DNA from: Candidatus Thorarchaeota archaeon | GTDB taxonomy: Archaea; Asgardarchaeota; Thorarchaeia; Thorarchaeales; Thorarchaeaceae | Length of the DNA stretch: 36,992 nt | Reading direction: 5' to 3' | Assembly: GCA_016840385.1 (NCBI GenBank) | Contig: JAEOSL010000021.1 | Span: 1 to 36,992, forward strand | Part shown: piece after piece, positions 33,702 through 36,992 of the stretch | Layout of the letters: every line of letters begins with the position of its first letter | How positions within the stretch are numbered: the stretch's first letter is position 1 | Made by a program: the position numbers and the translations under genes | Notes under the pieces: model-generated | Seen by the model: the letters and a program-made list of their open reading frames with translations, nothing else | What the model was told of the DNA's origin: nothing | Database searches by the model: none

Positions 33702-35006
33702 TCACCCTTTCAAGTATTGGTTAAGATACTCAAAGTTCTTCGTTAGTTTTCCGCGATATACAATTACAGCGTCAAGAAGTTCTCTAGGTAGTTGGAGATC
33801 TTCAAATGGTACAGTGAAATCAGCTTTGGCCAAATTGGGAATGAAAGGAATCAGAGTTTCACTGAAGGAGGTAGATGCTTCACGTGGTAGTTCACACGGA
33901 AGGTTATCCACTGCCATTACGACTGGTCCTTTATCAGTAATATCCATATCAGCTCGATCTTCATCTAGTAAATATGTGAATGCAGGTTTGTCAGCGTGTG
34001 TACATTTGACTGTGAACTCAATTGCACCACCTACATCACATGAAATATCACCTATGATATGCAATTTACGTGTATCATCTTCCCAGTGATTGCGAATGAA
34101 TTCCTTTGTGATTAGACGTGGAGACTTCTTTGTCCAATATATGCAATTCATTATCATTGTAAGATGTTGCACATAATTGTGAAAGATTCCTTGATACTTG
34201 GCAGCTCCATTATCGTAGTAATCTTGTAAATCAAAATCGGCAGAAGAGTCAATTGGTTCTACCATATCCTCTTCCTTGAAAATGCATTTGTAAAGAATGT
34301 TTGACTTCGGGGATGCATTTCCCAGATTCTCTGGAGAAATTGTTTCATGTGGGAGGATATCAAACATCTCCTGTGCCCCTTGAGAAACATTTCCATACCC
34401 GGCAAAACCAACAATGAATGGTCTCATGGATTCTGGTAACCCATCTTCTTTAATGCGATTAGCTAATTTGCGAAATTCTTCTTTTAGTTCAGGAAGTCCT
34501 TTGCATTCAAGAGTTGTCTTCATTCCTGCAAAGGGATTCGGTTTAATCCCCTTAAATGTCAGGATCTCGCCAAGAACTCGAAATGTATCGGATATTCCTG
34601 CCATTCCAGCCCAGTTACCGAAGTAAATCAATCTACGGCCTTTTTCATCTACGACTCTTTCGTAATCGATTAAAGTGGCTCCAATGTCTAGGAATTTTTG
34701 GAGCATAGGCATATTCGATTTCTGACCTTTAATCGTGTGACTGAAAAATATGTACACTTTTTCAGGCTCAAAGAAATCTATAGGCATTTCCTTTATCCCT
34801 AATATCACGGATGCATTGTCACCTTCTAATTGTGACATTGCTGCATCAGCTTCTAGAAATTCATCAGGATTAAACGCTCGTTGATTACTGGGCTCGACAA
34901 GAATCTCGATTCCATGCTTAGCTTTCAGTTGCTTTGCATGACTTGGAACAATCGCAACTCGAGCTTCGAAAGCTTTCTCTTCTTTTCGTAGGCCAATCTT
35001 ATTCAC
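33702..35006 (-). CDS. Lysine-ketoglutarate reductase-like (LKR domain of AASS type)
   Basis: This 434-residue protein has the AlaDH/PNT N-terminal fold of LKR: IGLRKEEKAFEARVAIVPSH, ILGIKEMP, YIFFSHTIKGQ and TLIDYERVVDEKGRRLIYFGNWAGMAG. AGYGNVSQG (about 202-210) is the dinucleotide-binding turn. DISCDVGGAIEFTVKCTHADKPAFTY follows near residues 319-345. LKR joins lysine and 2-oxoglutarate to form saccharopine. The start is GTG 35006 with GGAGG seven bases upstream. It forms a two-gene operon with SDH and reads away from the probable origin. Confidence 0.9.
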   Translation of the reverse strand: MNKIGLRKEEKAFEARVAIVPSHAKQLKAKHGIEILVEPSNQRAFNPDEFLEADAAMSQLEGDNASVILGIKEMPIDFFEPEKVYIFFSHTIKGQKSNMPMLQKFLDIGATLIDYERVVDEKGRRLIYFGNWAGMAGISDTFRVLGEILTFKGIKPNPFAGMKTTLECKGLPELKEEFRKLANRIKEDGLPESMRPFIVGFAGYGNVSQGAQEMFDILPHETISPENLGNASPKSNILYKCIFKEEDMVEPIDSSADFDLQDYYDNGAAKYQGIFHNYVQHLTMIMNCIYWTKKSPRLITKEFIRNHWEDDTRKLHIIGDISCDVGGAIEFTVKCTHADKPAFTYLLDEDRADMDITDKGPVVMAVDNLPCELPREASTSFSETLIPFIPNLAKADFTVPFEDLQLPRELLDAVIVYRGKLTKNFEYLNQYLKG

Positions 35007-35114
35007 GAAGATTCCTCCAGGTAAATTGTGTATCCGCTGTAGCCCGTTGACAGAAACATTTACGCTTTAACCTTTCCATCGAGGTTGGTTCAGGTATTAC
35101 AATGTATCAAATTC

Positions 35115-35128
35115 AGAACATGTGTTCT
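35115..35128. repeat. Palindrome copy 1 (imperfect centre)
   Basis: AGAACATGTGTTCT has 6-bp arms AGAACA/TGTTCT around a TG centre. Two perfect relatives occur at 35456 and 35669. This copy lies in the divergent stretch between the LKR gene and the small protein gene, so it may be an operator. Confidence 0.6.
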
Positions 35129-35181
35129 TAATTTTGGCGATTATTGTGACCGATTACCTGTACATCTATGATTGCATCCAT

Positions 35182-35436
35182 GTGCGGAAGACCAATGCAA
35201 GAAGAGTTTCATTCACCAAGGAATTGTATGGGTATAATTATACCTGGAAAACAAGATCTGGTGTCAAACAAAAGAGAAAACCAGGCTTGCTTGATGAGTG
35301 TATAGGAGCTCGTGCTATTGCAGATTCAGCCATTTTAGTGCCAGAGGATCATAAATCCACGTTTGATATGCTATTTTCCCATTATACGGACATTTTGAAT
35401 TTAAAAATCTACACAGTAATTGATGAAATTCAATAG
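35182..35436 (+). CDS. Small conserved-looking protein of unknown function next to the origin
   Basis: This protein has 84 residues from GTG 35182. The frame is open from GTG 35122, but that start overlaps the palindrome and adds a hydrophobic stretch. RRVSFTKELYGYNYTWKTRS, KQKRKPGLLDECIGARAIAD and SAILVPEDHKSTFDMLF look like a compact basic alpha/beta protein with evolutionary constraint; similar short archaeal proteins seem familiar but I cannot name the family. It reads towards the origin, unlike the neighbouring metabolic genes. A nucleic-acid role is possible from charge and place only. Confidence 0.55.
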   Translation: MRKTNARRVSFTKELYGYNYTWKTRSGVKQKRKPGLLDECIGARAIADSAILVPEDHKSTFDMLFSHYTDILNLKIYTVIDEIQ

Positions 35437-35455
35437 TTTTGAATGAGATTTGAAT

Positions 35456-35473
35456 TTAGAACACGTGTTCTAA
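35456..35473. repeat. Palindrome copy 2, 18 bp perfect
   Basis: TTAGAACACGTGTTCTAA equals its own reverse complement. It flanks ORB element 1 on the outer side, with 11 bases between the palindrome end and the G string of the box. It is shared with copy 3 over 16 bases. Confidence 0.85.
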
Positions 35474-35481
35474 CACCCTTG

Positions 35482-35507
35482 AAACCCCTACATTTCCACT
35501 AGAGAAT
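35482..35507 (-). other. Origin recognition box (ORB)-like element 1
   Basis: On the minus strand it reads TCTAGTGGAAATGTAGGGG, matching the ORB dyad (TTCCAGTGGAAAC) at most positions and the G string exactly. The dyad half faces the AT-rich core at 35508-35624 and the G string faces outward. Confidence 0.65.
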
Positions 35508-35624
35508 TAATATTGATCTGCAAGGGAGATTTATGAAAAACTATAAATAATTGAAAATGCTTTTTAGCTTATCTCCATTTTTATTATATATTATAATAAA
35601 CTTTTTTCCTCTCCATTTTTCTTA
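35508..35624. other. AT-rich core, probable DNA unwinding element
   Basis: This gene-free stretch between two inverted ORB elements is extremely AT-rich, with an uninterrupted run of 24 A/T bases at 35577-35600 (TTATTATATATTATAATAAA inside) and several T or A tracts. This is the expected composition and place of a duplex-unwinding element. Confidence 0.6.
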
Positions 35625-35650
35625 GTTCTAGTGGAAGCCAAGGGGTGTAT
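35625..35650 (+). other. Origin recognition box (ORB)-like element 2
   Basis: It reads GTTCTAGTGGAAGCCAAGGG followed by GTGTAT: the ORB dyad, spacer and G string on the plus strand, inverted relative to element 1. Element 3 at 31363 shares the AAGGGGTGT end. Confidence 0.7.
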
Positions 35651-35668
35651 TGCTCTGACAATATTAAC

Positions 35669-35684
35669 TAGAACACGTGTTCTA
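35669..35684. repeat. Palindrome copy 3, 16 bp perfect
   Basis: TAGAACACGTGTTCTA is a perfect palindrome identical to the inner 16 bases of copy 2. It lies on the outer side of ORB element 2, mirroring copy 2. From here to 35788 no gene is seen; this part should hold the promoter of the IorA gene. Confidence 0.85.
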
Positions 35685-35800
35685 AGGAATAAAAGTGTAT
35701 TACAAGTAGTACGAACGAATTTTACCTCAACAATAACTCTATTACACGGATAGTTTTCAGCCTGCCTGTCCGAGGCAATTGAATATTTGGAGGATCTTGA

Positions 35801-36992
35801 TTGACGAAACCTAGGGACCTTTTGGAAGATAATGTAGGGAAAAAAGCTCTACTTCTAGCAAACGAAGCGATAGCTAGAGGTGTGTTAGAAGCAGGTGTTC
35901 GTTTAGTTGCTCTATATCCAGGTACCCCGAGTAGTGAAATAGGGAACAATTTGACTTTCATGGCACCACACATACCAAATTTCTACTTTGAGTTCAGTAC
36001 GAATGAAAAAGTAGCCTTGGAGGTTGCAGGAGCAGCAGCAGTAGCTGGCGTGCGATCCATGATGGTATGTAAGGGTCCTGGTCTTAATGTGGCAGCAGAC
36101 CCATTCTTTTCATTGGCATATGTGGGAGTACGTGGAGGAATGGTAATTGTTGTTGCGGATGACCCAAGTATGTGGAGTTCTCAGAATGAGAATGATAGTC
36201 GCTACTATGCTCTTATGGGAAATATGCCACTAATGGAACCCGCTGATCCTATAGAAGCAAAATCCATGTTGCTTGATGCGTATGACCTATCTGAGAAACT
36301 TGAACTTCCCATTCTATTCAGAACGACCACCAGGGTAAATCATACTCGTGCACCAGTTGAATTTGGCCCAATAAAAGAACGACCTGACAGAGTAGAATTT
36401 GTCAAAGAGCCATTCCGTTTTGTACCAATTCCTTCTGTAGCCAGAAAGAGACATCCTTGGTTACTAGAACAAATCGAGGTCGCTCGAGAAATCTCGGAAA
36501 AAAGCCCTCTGAACTTTACTCAAGGCGAAGGCGAGCTCGGAATAATCACGTGTGGTGTTGCTTACACCTATGTTGTGGAAGCACTTGCAGAATTGAAACT
36601 TGACGCAGAAGTTCTCAAGCTTGGAATCACACATCCGATTCCCGAAAAGAAAATCATTGAATTCCTAAAACGCCATGATCGCGTTGTCATAGTTGAGGAG
36701 CTTGAACCTTTCCTGGAAACCCATGCGAGACGACTTGCTCAACTTCATAATATTCCAGTAGAGATACTTGGTAAGGAACAAGGATACTTCTCCCGAACTC
36801 TAGAATATAGTCCTCGTATTGTTATCGAGGCATTATGCAAGATTAATACTTGTAATACACCTATTAACTGGGAAGAATCTGATAAAAAAGTGAAAAATAC
36901 CCCTGAACTTCCTCCGAGACCCCCTCTGCTTTGTGCAGGGTGTCCCCATAGAGCAAGTTATTTTGCTATTCGTACTGCAACTCGGGGTAAAG
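35801..36992 (+). CDS. iorA: Indolepyruvate:ferredoxin oxidoreductase alpha subunit, 3' end outside window
   Basis: This is the first 397 codons of a large TPP-dependent oxidoreductase subunit. ALLLANEAIARGVLEAGVRLVALYPGTPSSEI, STNEKVALEVAGAAAVAGVRSMMVCKGPGLNVAADP and VVADDPSMWSSQNENDSRYY match IorA. The later part has LGIITCGVAYTYVVEAL and the start of the TPP domain, PPLLCAGCPHRASYFAIR. It oxidises aryl pyruvates from aromatic amino acid degradation to aryl acetyl-CoA with ferredoxin. The start TTG 35801 is fixed by GGAGG seven bases upstream (35789-35793). It reads away from the probable origin. Confidence 0.93.
   Translation, partial: MTKPRDLLEDNVGKKALLLANEAIARGVLEAGVRLVALYPGTPSSEIGNNLTFMAPHIPNFYFEFSTNEKVALEVAGAAAVAGVRSMMVCKGPGLNVAADPFFSLAYVGVRGGMVIVVADDPSMWSSQNENDSRYYALMGNMPLMEPADPIEAKSMLLDAYDLSEKLELPILFRTTTRVNHTRAPVEFGPIKERPDRVEFVKEPFRFVPIPSVARKRHPWLLEQIEVAREISEKSPLNFTQGEGELGIITCGVAYTYVVEALAELKLDAEVLKLGITHPIPEKKIIEFLKRHDRVVIVEELEPFLETHARRLAQLHNIPVEILGKEQGYFSRTLEYSPRIVIEALCKINTCNTPINWEESDKKVKNTPELPPRPPLLCAGCPHRASYFAIRTATRGK

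Noticed and set aside
35722..35973. 83-codon minus-strand open frame at the right edge
   Set aside because: It is antisense to the start of iorA, which has a strong ribosome site and clear homology.
1..36992. CRISPR arrays, insertion sequences and prophage genes
   Set aside because: No spaced direct repeats, transposase motifs or phage structural genes were seen on reading both strands.

Overview
The window looks like chromosomal DNA of an AT-rich archaeon, most probably an Asgard archaeon (Thorarchaeia-like is a guess). Archaeal markers are HerA-NurA, a GPN-loop GTPase, isopentenyl phosphate kinase, TFB, archaeal-type Elp3 and uS10, KorA and IorA 2-oxoacid:ferredoxin oxidoreductase subunits, and two tRNA genes with bulge-helix-bulge introns at non-canonical sites. 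The Asgard lean comes from an MglA/Arf-like GTPase in an operon with a tandem Roadblock protein, an Rpo8 (Rpb8-type) RNA polymerase subunit, and adjacent LKR and SDH genes in the order of the fused eukaryotic enzyme.

Layout. 1-160 (-): 5' part of a GPN GTPase. 324-2375 (+): XRE-type regulator and HD phosphohydrolase. 2387-6743 (-): pyrG-nurA-herA, tightly overlapped. 6834-9292 (-): Roadblock x2, unknown protein, small GTPase. 9373-11598 (-): HEAT-like protein and Elp3. 11712-12019: unlinked 5S rRNA (+) facing tRNA-Gly(CCC) (-) with a T-loop intron. 12140-13273 (+): korA without korB; on the other strand a large Ig-like surface protein reads into korA antisense. 15669-19283 (+): Rpo8, a divergent TFB, a secretion/pilus ATPase and a tiny pilin-like protein. 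19387-19498 (+): tRNA-Glu(CTC) with a D-arm intron. 19507-21474 (-): second surface protein. 21682-25443 (+): large membrane-anchored HerA/VirB4-like ATPase. 25440-28903: IPK (-), uS10, GlmS and a small VirB2-like membrane protein (+). 28917-30128 (-): a cysteine-desulfurase-like protein lacking the PLP lysine. 30191-31198 (+): nucleotidyltransferase-fold protein. 31199-31717: intergenic region with one origin recognition box and a cluster of TGTGAA motifs, followed by a winged-helix-like protein. 32378-35006 (-): LKR and SDH. 35182-35436 (+): small conserved-looking protein. 35437-35800: probable replication origin. 35801-end (+): IorA, cut by the window edge.

The most notable find is the probable replication origin at about 35,456-35,684. 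Two origin recognition boxes in inverted orientation flank a very AT-rich core and are themselves flanked by near-identical 16-18 bp perfect palindromes. A third, near-perfect box lies about 4 kb away beside a winged-helix-like gene and a TGTGAA cluster. No Orc1/Cdc6 gene is in the window, so the assignment rests on DNA motifs. Other notable points are the two BHB introns, the pseudoenzyme-like aminotransferase, a CTP synthase with an active-site insertion, the Roadblock-GTPase operon, and possible parts of a DNA-transport or pilus machine.
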